Shown: piece after piece, positions 33,525 to 44,631 of the stretch
Layout of the letters: each line of letters opens with the position of its first letter
Position numbering within the stretch: the stretch's first letter is position 1
Assembly (NCBI GenBank): GCA_019671135.1
Contig: JAHRHY010000011.1
Coordinates: 806,001 to 870,000, forward strand
Length of the DNA stretch: 64,000 nt
Direction of reading: 5' to 3'
From: Linnemannia hyalina
Lineage: Eukaryota > Mortierellomycota > Mortierellomycetes > Mortierellales > Mortierellaceae
Position numbers and translations under genes: made by a program
Notes under the pieces: generated by a model
The model's input: only the letters and a program-made list of their open reading frames with translations
The model's database searches: none
Told to the model about the DNA's origin: nothing

Positions 33525-36104
33525 TTAATCTATAGGCAAGTCCTTGCGATAGTCCCAGCTGAACTTTGTAAGGTCACCATGGGAAGGAAACTTCTTGCTG
33601 TTCAGACTACTCTTCGACTTGTTTGTCAATTTCCCGTTTGACCCGACATTACCTAGCGATGGTTGTTGCTGCTGCTGCTGTTTTTGTTGTTGCTTGCGAG
33701 GTGATCGATGGTTGCCGGCGCCGGTACGGGCGTTGTTCATGAACGAATTGGGAGGACCTGGCTGCTTCACACGTCCCTGTCCTTGTTCATTCGAAGTCGA
33801 GTGAGAAGAAGACCCACCACTGGATCGGGATGTCCCCACAGAGGAAACAGAGTTGGACCGTGGGCGACCCATACTGGCGATCGAGCCCGTCTCTGGATTA
33901 ATGTTCTCCATATCATCCAGTTCGGCGCCTGGGAGGACGGGGTAGAGGTCTCCGTACTCTGTGCGGAGGAGGTCCTGGGCAGAGATAGTGAGGTGTTGGC
34001 GGCGGTTTCGGGAGTTGGAAGTGGAGCCGTAGAGGGAGGATTGGCCGTTGTTGTCGCTGTTGGTCGTTTCGGCGTCACTGCCGCGGCGGTAGTGTGAGGA
34101 GTAATCTGTCGAGCGAGGGGTTGTTGCCGATTCGACGGGTGAATAGTATGAGGAGGGAGAGGGCCCGTCAGAGCCGGCGGGGGAGTTGACCATCGAATTG
34201 ATCATCGATGTTATGCCCAGCGACGACCGCCTCCTACCACTGCCGCCTGCAAGAGTGTTCAGGCTGGGGGACGAGCATGCGGCGCGGAACTTGCCCTCGC
34301 TACCACTACCGCCGCCGCCGATGGGTGTCGCCATCACAGAAGGCGAGTTCATCTGCGCGGATTCCAGCATTGACGCAGACCCACCAGGGCTGTTCATCAC
34401 ATCCGACGCAAAAGACTTCCGACGGATGATCTTCAACTGCTCGTCCATACTCTGCTCGGCCCAGGCGGCGTCTGCGGGGCTCTGGGGGAAAGCGGTCATG
34501 GACCGGCAGCTTCTGGGGGTTCCAGCAAAGCCGTTATAGCTTTCGCCAAAGTGGTTGTTGTTCGAGATGGGCGACGCGTGGGTAGAAAACAAAGGAGCGG
34601 CTGGGTTCATGTTGGCAATGGCTCCCATTGAGGATGACCGAGGAAGATTGTTGAGAGCCTTGAAGGTGTCTTTTCCCAAGTATCCAGCGCGAGCGCGAGG
34701 GGCGGTTGGGGTGGTGGCTCCGGAGACGAAAGGCGATCCTCCTCCTCCTGTGGCAAACTGTGCGGGTGAGCCGACGTTGTAGAAGACGGGTGTTCCTCTG
34801 GTACTACCACCAGCGGCGGCTTCTTGAAGACTGCTGACACTCGCACGAGCCATAGGGAAGACCTTGGCATGGTCACGTATTCTCCCAAGATTAGGTTTCT
34901 CTCTCTCAAAGATACTCTCGCGTGCGATCGAGGTGGCGCTATTGCCAGCAATAGATGCCGTTTCAGCGTCCCTCATGAACTTGGATCGTACAGGAAGGTG
35001 AGGAGTCGAGCTGTCAAAGGCTGTGTTCAATAAGGTAGATGCGCCGGTTCCTGCGCCGCTGTCTCCGTTAGTGATGGCGGTGATGTCAATTCCGAGTCCG
35101 AGTGATAAGTCGTTTACGTCTACAGCCTTTTTTTGATACTGCTGAGGAGACTTGCTGTGTGGGGTTTGGTTGTTCTGGAGGTATTCCATGCTGGTATTTT
35201 TGTTGCGTTGAGTAGGCGTGAAGGGCTTGCCATCGTCGGCAACTCGAGAAACACCATGCACTTCATCTGGCATAGCAATCACAATCTCCTCTCTATGTCC
35301 AGCACTCGACTCCTGTCCTCTATACTGCTCGCCCACCTTTTGCCCATCCTTGTAGGGACTGTACGATCGACGGAACCAAAGCCCCAACCAGACAGTCCAA
35401 AAGCAAGCCGCAACCGTCGTCGAAATCACAGCGGCCCTGGTCGTCACACAGAAGTGTCGATATTGATGTGCAACAGCAGCACAATCGATTCCATTCCGGA
35501 TCTTGTACCACTGCATCAAGGCCGCCAAGAAACACGCGACCGCCAATCCGATCAGGGTACAGAGCCGAGGAAGAGGCGAGATCAGAAAGATCGAAACTCG
35601 TACGACCGCACGGGTAGCTGGCTTAGTAGTGCGGGGTAAGGTCACCGCCTCTCCATTGTTGGGCTTGGTAGTCAAGGCCGAGGTCTCCACATCGGATAAA
35701 AGTCGACCACTGCGTTGAAGGAGCAAGTGGGATCGGACATGAGCAGCCCCCTCAGCTGTACGCACCCACCACGCTAGGATCATATACCCAACGGCCATGA
35801 CGAAAGAGGCAGCGGTTACGAGGAAGAGGAGCAGTGTCGTGAGAGAGGTATACCCATGCAGGTTTTGGATCCAGATGGTCGTCAGGATAGAGTAGACCGC
35901 ATAAATGGACAAGAAGGCGATCGTTCCGTGGAGTCCCAGCTCAAGAGGGAGCTTTATATCGGTCGTCGTCGTTGTTGTTGGCGGTAGTGGCGCCTCATGA
36001 GGATGCTGGTGGTGGAGATGACGATCCTGCGGTTGAGAGTGAGGAGGGGTTTGTCGGTGGATGGGTATAGAGGTGTTGTTGTCGAGAGGGTGTTGCGACG
36101 ACAT
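33525..36104 (-). CDS. Orphan four-TM membrane protein with long disordered tail
   Basis: Single exon, 859 aa; family not recognised. After a His/Pro/Gln-rich N-terminus (1-50) come four predicted membrane helices at about residues 57-80, 88-113, 171-200 and 220-240, all in the first 250 residues. This layout resembles fungal MARVEL-like or other tetraspan membrane proteins, but I see no diagnostic motif. The remaining 600 residues are hydrophilic and Ser/Gly/Asn-rich, with many Ser-Pro and Arg-Xaa-Ser sites that would suit phosphorylation, and a Gln run of six near residue 817. A plasma-membrane protein with a regulatory cytosolic tail is a reasonable inference. It converges with the pseudouridine enzyme gene, 195 bp away. 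Confidence 0.75.
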   Translation of the reverse strand: MSSQHPLDNNTSIPIHRQTPPHSQPQDRHLHHQHPHEAPLPPTTTTTTDIKLPLELGLHGTIAFLSIYAVYSILTTIWIQNLHGYTSLTTLLLFLVTAASFVMAVGYMILAWWVRTAEGAAHVRSHLLLQRSGRLLSDVETSALTTKPNNGEAVTLPRTTKPATRAVVRVSIFLISPLPRLCTLIGLAVACFLAALMQWYKIRNGIDCAAVAHQYRHFCVTTRAAVISTTVAACFWTVWLGLWFRRSYSPYKDGQKVGEQYRGQESSAGHREEIVIAMPDEVHGVSRVADDGKPFTPTQRNKNTSMEYLQNNQTPHSKSPQQYQKKAVDVNDLSLGLGIDITAITNGDSGAGTGASTLLNTAFDSSTPHLPVRSKFMRDAETASIAGNSATSIARESIFEREKPNLGRIRDHAKVFPMARASVSSLQEAAAGGSTRGTPVFYNVGSPAQFATGGGGSPFVSGATTPTAPRARAGYLGKDTFKALNNLPRSSSMGAIANMNPAAPLFSTHASPISNNNHFGESYNGFAGTPRSCRSMTAFPQSPADAAWAEQSMDEQLKIIRRKSFASDVMNSPGGSASMLESAQMNSPSVMATPIGGGGSGSEGKFRAACSSPSLNTLAGGSGRRRSSLGITSMINSMVNSPAGSDGPSPSSYYSPVESATTPRSTDYSSHYRRGSDAETTNSDNNGQSSLYGSTSNSRNRRQHLTISAQDLLRTEYGDLYPVLPGAELDDMENINPETGSIASMGRPRSNSVSSVGTSRSSGGSSSHSTSNEQGQGRVKQPGPPNSFMNNARTGAGNHRSPRKQQQKQQQQQQPSLGNVGSNGKLTNKSKSSLNSKKFPSHGDLTKFSWDYRKDLPID

Positions 36105-37191
36105 GCCAGCTAATATGTGTTAGGCTGAGGAGTTGGTGAGGTGGGGTGGATTGCTAAAGAATGAGATCGGCCAAAAATTGTTAGCCCGGTTTATAACACC
36201 ACGCGACAATATCATTGCGCCTCCATTCCATTGGAAGGACATAGACATACAGGTAGCAAAGGGCGATGGACGACGTCGTGTGAACAACCAAATTACAGGG
36301 TGTAACCGTAGAAAAGACACAGAAATGGAGATGGTTATCGTGGAGATGGTATTTGAGGATGGGGAAGGAAGTGAGAAGCAGGGGGGATGAAGGAAATAGG
36401 GAGTGAGGTGATGTGCGATGGAAGTTAGGAATAACGGGTGGTATGAGGCATGAAAAGCAGTGGGGTAGCTGAAAGAGTGGATCGGAGAGAGAAGAGAAGG
36501 AAACGAAGGAAAAGAAGGTGAGGGGAGAAGAGGGCGGAGAAAAAGATATGGATGCGAGGATCGGTTCTGAAAGGTGGCAGAGGAAAGAAGGCCAAGCCAC
36601 GCACACACCCAACTTCGTGTCGAACCAGGTAGAGGGATAAGAGGATGATTGATGTTACCTCAGAAACGGATAATGAAGAACAAGAAAGATGGATATACGG
36701 GTGGAGGAGACGAAGAGAAGAAGGAAGAAAAAGAGGAGAGAAAAGGAACGAAAAAGAAAAGGGTACACCAGCAACGGTGGGTGAACAAGGTCTTCAAAAA
36801 CGAAAGCAAGAAATGGGCTTGCGCATCCGACAGGCCACAGAAGGAACGGTATCAGGAAACAACAGCACAGTGGACAAGCAAGAGCAGCGCGATCAAGAAG
36901 AGCAGTTGTACCAGCAACAACGACGACAACGGTGCAAATGGGAATTACATCTGATTTTCATCTTGCCCGGACCTGTTTGCAAACAGTGCAAACAGAAAAT
37001 CATCCGTTACGTTTTCTTCTCTCACACAGTACCCTCTCCCTCCTTCCTCGTCTGTTAGGGGAAGAAGGCGGGCGGGGCTATTGGAATAATAACGACAATT
37101 CGCAGTTTATTACACTTTCAAAAACAGAGCAGACATGCATTCATAAAACGATGACAGGCTTGGATCTTTCGACGTCCTTGCTTTCGCTCCT
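36105..37191. other. Intergenic region with purine-rich plus strand
   Basis: 1.1 kb between two tandem minus-strand genes. Bases 36330-36560 are CT-rich on the minus strand and look like the leader of the four-TM gene. Bases 36690-36950 are A/G-rich and open on the plus strand, but only as a low-complexity Lys/Glu/Arg/Gln frame that I do not accept as a gene. Confidence 0.5.
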
Positions 37192-38595
37192 CTATTGAGG
37201 GGGGCGCTGGTATCCAGGGGGAGGAGGGCGGAAACCAGGGGGAGGTCCTTGGAATCTATGGCAGAGGTTAACAAAAGGCAGACAATCATTAGTATTCATG
37301 TCCCTGTCAGTGCAGATCAAGCAACAATCACGTCAACAGAGAAAAAAAATACATACCCTGGGGGAGGACCGGGAGGGAAGCCTGGAGGGAAACCTGGGGG
37401 AGGACCACCCTGGGGCATACCGGGACGGAAACCGGGAGGAGGGACCATACCAGGACGGAAGCCAGGAGGCGGTGCCATACCGGGCATACCGGGAGGTGCC
37501 ATACCCATTGGGCGGAATCCTGGTGGGGGAATGCCTGGTGGGGGCATACCGCCTGGGGGCATACCACGGCCGTATGCCATTGGCGGTGCGGCAGCGGCAG
37601 GTCCGCGGGGCAACATCATTCCTGGGGCAGGTCCGCCAACACCGCGAACTGGTCCAGTCAATCCTGGGGCAACTCCAGGGACAACGGGCATACCACGGCC
37701 AGCAGGCGCAGCAATTCCTGATCCAGCGCTCAACTGTTATAACAGATACATAGAGGTTGTATGGGTTAGAGGTTTGTTTTCATGAACGAGGCATTGACGA
37801 TAGATCGATACGCAAAGTTGCTCCGTCGAACGATTTGTGTTATAACAAAACGAGATAGCATACCTGTGAAAGACGCGACCTCTGGTCCTCGCCGCTTGGT
37901 GGGGGAGGTCCATCAACGCTCATGCTGACGATGATTTCGCCACGGAGAATGACCAATCCCAATGTCCTCTTCTGCTCTCGTGCTTGTCCTGAGGGTGCGC
38001 CATCCTTTGCCTTGATCTTTCTGAATTCCTCGCAGTCTGCAAGGACCAAGTTCATGTGTTTGTCAAAGGCCAGCATCTGGCCGGTCAACACACGCGAATC
38101 CGACAATGTGATCCTGAGTCTGAAGTTGATCAGATTCATCATTTTTGAGTTTTTTGAGATCGCCTATGAGTGTCGAGAGCAAGAGGAGGCGCCAAAGGTT
38201 AACAAGAGATATAAGAGAGAGAGCCATATATCCAGTACGTCTGTCGTGCTTGCTTGCTGTCTGTCTGTCGTTGCGACGATGAGTTCGAAGTCGCCGCATG
38301 CAAGACGATGATATGCTGCAACTGATCCGTTTGTTTATAAAAGCCTGATTTGTGGCGGCGTCGACTCGGTCCCTCTTGACAAACACGTACTAGCTTGTCG
38401 TGCACGCAATTGAGCTAACTACTTGATTGACTCTGCTGTCGCTACTCCTCTTGATAACGCTATCTCCCGTATAGTTCTGCTGCTCCTTGAAGTCAACGTT
38501 GTTGGTTGTCGTCCTGGAGATTGTGATTGTTTTTCTGCGTGCGTCTGTTGTTGTTTTTTCTTCCTTGTGCTTGTACTTAGAAGGAGCCATACCAT
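37192..38595 (-). CDS. SmB: Spliceosomal Sm protein B/B' (SNRPB)
   Basis: Four minus-strand exons: 38595-38593 (the ATG only), 38163-37864, 37733-37357, 37255-37192; 247 aa. It is a component of the heptameric Sm ring on U1, U2, U4 and U5 snRNAs. The Sm fold occupies residues 6-90: [36 protein letters not shown] (Sm1) and [20 protein letters not shown] (Sm2). The C-terminal tail is Pro/Gly/Met-rich with repeated PPGFRPG-type units, typical of SmB. Placing the start codon alone in exon 1 (ATG followed by GTATGG) yields [13 protein letters not shown], which matches the KNSKMM start common in fungal SmB. If that exon is wrong, translation would begin at 38142 and lack seven residues. Intron 1 is 429 nt. 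Confidence 0.9.
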
Positions 38596-38912
38596 GTTGA
38601 CGCGAGTGTATATTTGTGAATAGTTGGGACTTGAAGATTCGATTCCTGGGACACCCAATCAACGGACAGACGAGGATGTGTGTTTTGGCGGCGGACTCCT
38701 GGTGATTGCGAGGGAGGCGGAGCGTGAGGATGGATGAATGCTGACCGTTCTGCGAAAGGCCACTGTCTTTTGCCCAAGAAGAAAAGGATCCCAGTGGCTT
38801 GGAAAGTGACGTCGACAAAAAACATTGACCCTGTGTGGACCATATAGTGATTCCTACCTGCTGATCGCTCTCGAACCATCCACCTTCACTTTTCCTCTTC
38901 AACGCAATACCA
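38596..38912. promoter_or_regulatory. Short shared promoter region of SmB and PHB2
   Basis: 317 bp between divergent start codons. Bidirectional promoter activity is inferred from orientation and spacing; no specific factor site was recognised. Confidence 0.5.
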
Positions 38913-40648
38913 ATGGCTCAGGCATTCAACAAACTCGGCGGTATCTTCCCCAAGGGCAGCGGAAAGGGTCTCGCTGGCGGTGCCGGCGCCTTGATCACCC
39001 TCGGCGCCCTCGGCTACGGAATCAACGCCTCCCTCTTCAACGGTAAAATACCCTTGATCCTTTCGACAACAACACAGGAACAGTAGTACTGCTCTTTCCT
39101 CCGACGGCTCAGCTCAGCCGACCACCGCTGCAAGGAGGCAGCCTGGTCAACAAGGATCAGCACCCTTCCTCCCCACCATGCCATGACCACTTCACACCAG
39201 CCGATCACAACCCAAGGGCGAACAATTCAGGAAGCAATTTTTCTTTCAACTAGCCCTCATTCTAACTTTCCGGCTCTCGCTCTCTCTTTTCTCTTTTTAT
39301 TGATCTGATCTCACAACTAGTTGACGGAGGTCACCGTGCCGTCAAGTACTCCCGTGTCTTCGGTGTCCAGAAGGAGGTCTACAACGAAGGAACTCACTTT
39401 GTCATCCCCTGGTTCGAGACTCCCATTATCTACGATGTCCGTGCCAAGCCCAGAAACGTTGCATCCTTGACCGGAACCAAGGGTATGTTCAGGAAGGCCA
39501 ATTGTTATGGGGTCACATCAACAGCACCGGAAAGGGAATAATTTCCGAGCAACACAACGGACGGAATGAATCGCCCTATCTTTTTTTCGCGGGCAAAGGA
39601 ACGAACGAGACATACACACCACACAGCGACACGACAAAAGAAAAATCAGGCAGCAACAACCGCAGGCTGGGAGTGGCGCCGATCGGGGCACAAGTGCAAG
39701 AGAAAAAGGATTGACCTTCTAACGGCCTATATCTGTGCACTTTGTCCCCAATTAGATTTGCAGATGGTCAACATCACCGTCCGTGTCTTGTCCCGCCCCC
39801 GCGTCAACGACTTGGCCGAGATCTACCGTACATTGGGACAGGATTACGATGAGCGTGTTTTGCCTTCTATCATCAACGAGGTGTCCAAGTCGGTCGTTGC
39901 TCAGTTCAACGCCTCTCAGCTCATTACCCAGCGTGACCGCGTTTCTCGCTTGGTTCGCGAGAACTTGATCAAGCGTGCTGCTCGCTTCAACATTGTCCTT
40001 GACGATGTCTCGATCGTCCACATGGCCTTCTCGCCCGAGTTCACCCAGGCTGTTGAGGCCAAGCAGATTGCCCAGCAGGAGGCTCAGCGTGCCGCCTTCG
40101 TTGTCGACCGCGCCATTCAGGAGAAGCAGTCCATCATTGTCAAGGCTGAGGGAGAGGCTCGCTCTGCAGAGCTTATCGGTGATGGTGAGTATTTGTGTTT
40201 TCACTATGGCAGGGTCGCCTTGAATAATGCGGGATAGAGGGCTGAGCAGGATCGCCCATTTTAGACCAGAGGAGAAGACCAGTGGCTAATGCATCTTTTA
40301 CCGTTTTTACTTTTTATCATTCATTTCTTTACCTCGCGCGGATCAATTACCAACAACAATAGCCATCGCGAACAAGCCCGGTTTCATTGAGCTCAGAAAG
40401 ATTGAGGTCGCTCGTGAGATTGCCTCCATTATCTCCCACTCCTCTAACCGCGTCATGCTCGATGCCGACACCTTGTTGTTGAACGTCAGCGAGCAGAAGT
40501 AAGTCACCCGTAACATGATTATACATTAGCGTCTTTTTTATTGTGTTTTATGCTACCTTGCTGGCCATGGAGCACCGACTGATCCCTTTTATTATTTTTT
40601 TGGTTTGTTTTGGGTCCATCTAGGAAGGAGGAGGTCAAGAAGCAGTAA
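38913..40648 (+). CDS. PHB2: Prohibitin-2
   Basis: Five exons, 38913-39042, 39321-39482, 39756-40184, 40363-40498 and 40624-40648, 293 aa, the usual prohibitin length. It forms ring complexes with prohibitin-1 in the inner mitochondrial membrane and supports m-AAA protease control and respiratory assembly. A Gly-rich N-terminal membrane anchor is at about residues 20-40. The SPFH/band-7 domain begins with [15 protein letters not shown] and continues through [34 protein letters not shown] and [20 protein letters not shown]. The coiled-coil, Ala/Glu-rich C-terminal part ends in KKEEVKKQ. These residues identify PHB2 over PHB1. Confidence 0.97.
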
Positions 40649-42356
40649 AAAGCATGGACACGACAAAAGGCATTGATGAGGCAGGGTTTCTATTTAGACA
40701 TAAAACACGATTTGTACATTTTAATTATGGTGGATCGCCACTGCTGACAGCGTGTTACAAGCGCAATGGGCATATTGTATTGTTGGAGCTTTTCACCATT
40801 TTACCACTCGGTCGTCGAAACGAAACAGTCCTTCTCAGACAGGTTCTAAACGGAGAGTCAAAGTAAGAAAGAAACGGAGGGAAGGAGAACTATATGATCG
40901 TGAGAGAGCCTTGGTGAAGGAACAAGCGAGCTGGTTGGTTGGTTGGTTGGTGGATGGATGGAATGGTTGGATAAGTTGGACAATAGAGTCCAACCCCTTG
41001 GTCTCTTGCAGTCAAGTGCTGGGCGGGCACTTATTGTTTGCCGACATCTTACAAACGACTTGAAGAACTGCCGAGCGATGTTCTTATTGTTGCTGTCGCT
41101 ATTGATGGGAATGTGTATACTTTATCGCAACTTAAGTTCGCTTCTCGTTTTGTTGGATGAATGGCATGTTGTGTGATGATATGTGCATTGGGTGTCATTG
41201 CTCTTGTCTTTCTTGTTCTCTGCTATCCCTTTTGCTCACCTCACTGCCCCCCTTGCGAAAACCTATCCCAGCCTGGACCGGGCAGACGGACAGGCAGGCA
41301 AGGCGCCCTGAGATCCTTTTTTCTTTTTTTCAGTCTGACTCTGACTTCTCATCCCTTACCCCTGTCATCCCTGAGGACTCAAAAGAAGGATGCACACACA
41401 TAAACATACACACACAACAAAAAGTCCCTTACTTTTTGAAAGGGGGCTCGTTTTTTTATACCTGTGAAGACACACAAAAGAAAAGATGAGATCCTGCAGC
41501 CATTGTAAACCCAAGGCTACTCACCTCTTGTCCACCTGGACCACCTTTCGTCCCTCTGAGAATGGGATCTACTGGAGTTGGCAGGAAACAAGGTAGCCTG
41601 TTCTTGTTGTATACAACAAGGGCGGTGCCATTGACGAATGAATAGATTGGTCTGGTTCGGATTGGTGTCTACACCCCCTTCTTCGCCTTTTCCCTTTCTC
41701 TTCTTCCACACTTACTTACACAATTGTAAGCACTGTACAAGAGCATGTCTACTGCTCTGTGTATCCTGGGCTCACACACACACCATGGCCCTTACCTACC
41801 CTTCCTTTTGGTTTCTTCTTTTTTGCGACCCCCTTTCGCGTCTCTTACATCCGCCCACTTGCCCATCTCTCTCACTCAATATCTCTCACTCTTTCACTAC
41901 TACCTATTTTTCGTCCTTCTTATCCCCCTCACTTTCATCCTCTCCTTTACCAAACTAAATCCCTGCGTCTCTCTCTCTCTGACACCTTACTTACCTTCTG
42001 ACTTTTTCTCAAGGAAAGGGCGGCCTCATACGACCCTGGGGGCAGCATTGAGTATGTTACTGTTTGACGATCTCCTCATGCAGACAGCCATCCCCGCTTG
42101 GTTCAAGTCATATGTTTCTTACATTACACCTTATTTCAATATAATGATGGTGTTCATTCTTAAATACCCATGCTCTTGTCCTCGTCGTTTTTTTTTTTCT
42201 TTTTTTCATTCGCTTTCCCACTCGTCAGCCTCGGACACACTTCCTTTCTTTCCTTCCTCCATCAATACCATCTTTTAGCAACCCTTTCCTCATCACCCTT
42301 ATCCACCTCGCCGCTGCTGACGTTCCCTGACCCCAGTCCACCCCCAGAACATAACC
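40649..42356. other. Gene-poor intergenic region
   Basis: 1.7 kb between two tandem plus-strand genes. It is T/C-rich from 41640 on, with the leader of the MFS gene in the last 200 bases. No supported gene or RNA. Confidence 0.55.
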
Positions 42357-44470
42357 ATGGCGACTCAAGCATCGACCAACCCAGAGTCGCAATCGTCCAA
42401 TGCGATTGTGCGCGCCATCCATCGCCACTACAGTGACACGACATATGTCCGCTCTGAGCAGACCATCGAGCGCGAAAAGTTCTTAATCTTCAACATCCCT
42501 TTCAACCGATGGGCAATGTTCCCAACGGCCTTCATGTAATTTAACCTTCCCATTTTCGTCTCTCATATTACCATGTCCTTTGACCTCGCCCTATATTCTT
42601 GCCCTGAGAACAAACAAGAGCAACACAGCTCCATCTTGATAACAAGACATTTGAACCCCCCCCCCCCCAAAACTTTGTTCTAACCCTGTTTTGTTTTGTT
42701 TGTATCGCGTATGCGCACGGACACATCACACGATCCCTTATTTTGCGTCTTGATTAGTTTCCAGGCCATCTGCGGATCTCTTTATGCCTGTGAGTAACCG
42801 CTGCAACACATGTCCTTTCATGCATTCACAGCACAGTCACTTCTCTTAGTTCTAAACACTCATCATTCATTTTACACTTCTTTAACTACATGCAGGGTCC
42901 GTCTTCAACGATCCTATTGACAGCTTTATTTACGGTTCTGTCACCAACACCACCACCGGCAAGTCTACTCCAGCTGCTCACAATGCCGCCGTGACCTTCT
43001 ATATCGCCGTCGGTAAGCTCCCACCCACATGCACCTGCATCATTGGTGAAAATATGTCTCCGTGTATTTATGTCTTGCTTAGTCATCCTCCGCCTAATAC
43101 TAATAATGACCATAATGTGCCACTTGTCTATAGGATGCTTTGGGCTGTCTGCTGCCTTGAATGGACCTTGGCTCGAACGTCACGGCCCCAAGCTTGCTGC
43201 CATTGTTGGATCCATCATCTTCTTCCTCGGCAACATGATCGCCGCCATCGGCATTTACACCCGTATCATTGCCCTGCTCTATTTTGGATACGGTGTCCTT
43301 GGTGGAGCTGGTCTTGGTCTCTGTTACATCTCTCCAGTCTCTGCTCTTCAAAAATGGTTCCCTGATCGTCGTGGTTTGGCTGCGGGTTTCGCTGTCTGTG
43401 GTTTTGGTGCCGGTTCCATCATCTTGGCCAAGATTCCTCAGCCCTTGACCGCTGCCGTCGGTCTTCCTTTGACGTTTGTTGTTTTGGGATGCGCCTACTT
43501 CGCTGCGATGTTGATCTGTGCCGTCGTCTTCCGTGTACCTCCTCCCGACTTCCAGGTCAACGGTATGGACATATACCGCAACAAGGTCGACAAGAACGGC
43601 GACCCAGAGGCCAATGCTTCGGAGAAGGCCGCCCAGGATTACAAGGATCCCAGTGCCAACATGGTTCTGAGCGCAGCCATCTTTTCCACAGAGTACCGCA
43701 TCATGTACATCATGATGCTTGGCAACTCGATTGCAGGATTGGTCTTCTTGTCTCGTCTCGCGAACATCATCAAAGATATTTTCGGCAAGGACGAGGCTAC
43801 CGCAGCTACCATTGTCGCCATCAACGGAGGATTTAACTTGGCCGGCCGCTTGTTCTTCTCGACTGTCTCTGACCGCTTAGGTCGCAAGAACTCGTTCTTT
43901 GTCATGTTGTTGTCTCAGGTCATCATCCTTGCCTCGCTGCCAACGATCATGGAGAAGCGTGTCTACTGGGCTTTCTTGCTCGTCATCTGGATCTTGACAT
44001 CTTGCTACGGTGGTGGATTCGGATGCATTCCCGCCTTCCTCTGCGACATGTTTGGCCCTTCCAACATTGGTGCTATGCACGGCATCATCCTGACTGCCTG
44101 GTCCCTGGCTGGTGTTGGTGGAGGACTCCTGTTCACGGAGGTATACAACCATCTCCTGGCCAACGGATATACCGTCAAGGATCCCATGGTTTACTCTGCC
44201 AACTTGAACTGGATCTTGGCTGTTGCGTGTGTTGGTTTCTTCTTCTTCTTATTTGTTGGCACCAACGTCCGCGATCGTCTACTTCCCAAGGCCAAGGGCG
44301 AGTTTGCGCGTCTGAGGGTCTTTGGCCGTTTGGCACGCATAGGCTCGTTCGGTGTCCGTTTTGTGAGTAAGGCTGATGAGGATGCCGAGTGGGAGGCTTA
44401 TGTGGACAAGAGGCGCGCCGAGGACCATGCCGGCCGCTCTGCTGCTGCTCCTGAAGTGGGCTCCTCCTAA
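42357..44470 (+). CDS. MFS transporter, oxalate:formate antiporter-like / monocarboxylate-type
   Basis: Four exons, 42357-42535, 42758-42789, 42896-43012, 43134-44470, 554 aa. About twelve membrane helices. The first helix pair is rebuilt across a 32-nt exon: NIPFNRWAMFPTAFI joins FQAICGSLYAWSVFNDPID, the pattern of oxalate:formate antiporter (OFA) carriers. Further marks are WLERHGPKLA, YGVLGGAGLGLCYISPVSAL, KWFPDRRGLAAGFAVCGFGA (the OFA GLAxGxxxxGFGxG block) and SDRLGRKNSF. A long central cytosolic loop lies at about 235-275, and a basic, acidic-mixed C-terminal tail follows. A role in organic-anion exchange at the plasma membrane is likely, substrate unknown. Confidence 0.9.
42656..42668. 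repeat. C13 homopolymer in intron 1 of the OFA-like gene
   Basis: Thirteen consecutive C on the plus strand within the 222-nt first intron. Confidence 0.9.
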
Positions 44471-44631
44471 GTAGGCCTTTCGTCTTATCCTCATTTCACA
44501 TCTATACCTAGTCTTGACCGCCATCTAATTCATTTAATAATATCAGTAACCCTTAAGCATTTCCAATGAATATTACCTTTTTGTCCTTTTGAGACCGTTT
44601 GTACCCTCCTCTTTCACATCAATTGCCAATC

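Noticed and set aside
36645..37058. Plus-strand 137-codon frame rich in Lys, Glu, Arg and Gln
   Set aside because: Low-complexity A/G-rich DNA upstream of a minus-strand gene leader; no motif and no splice context.
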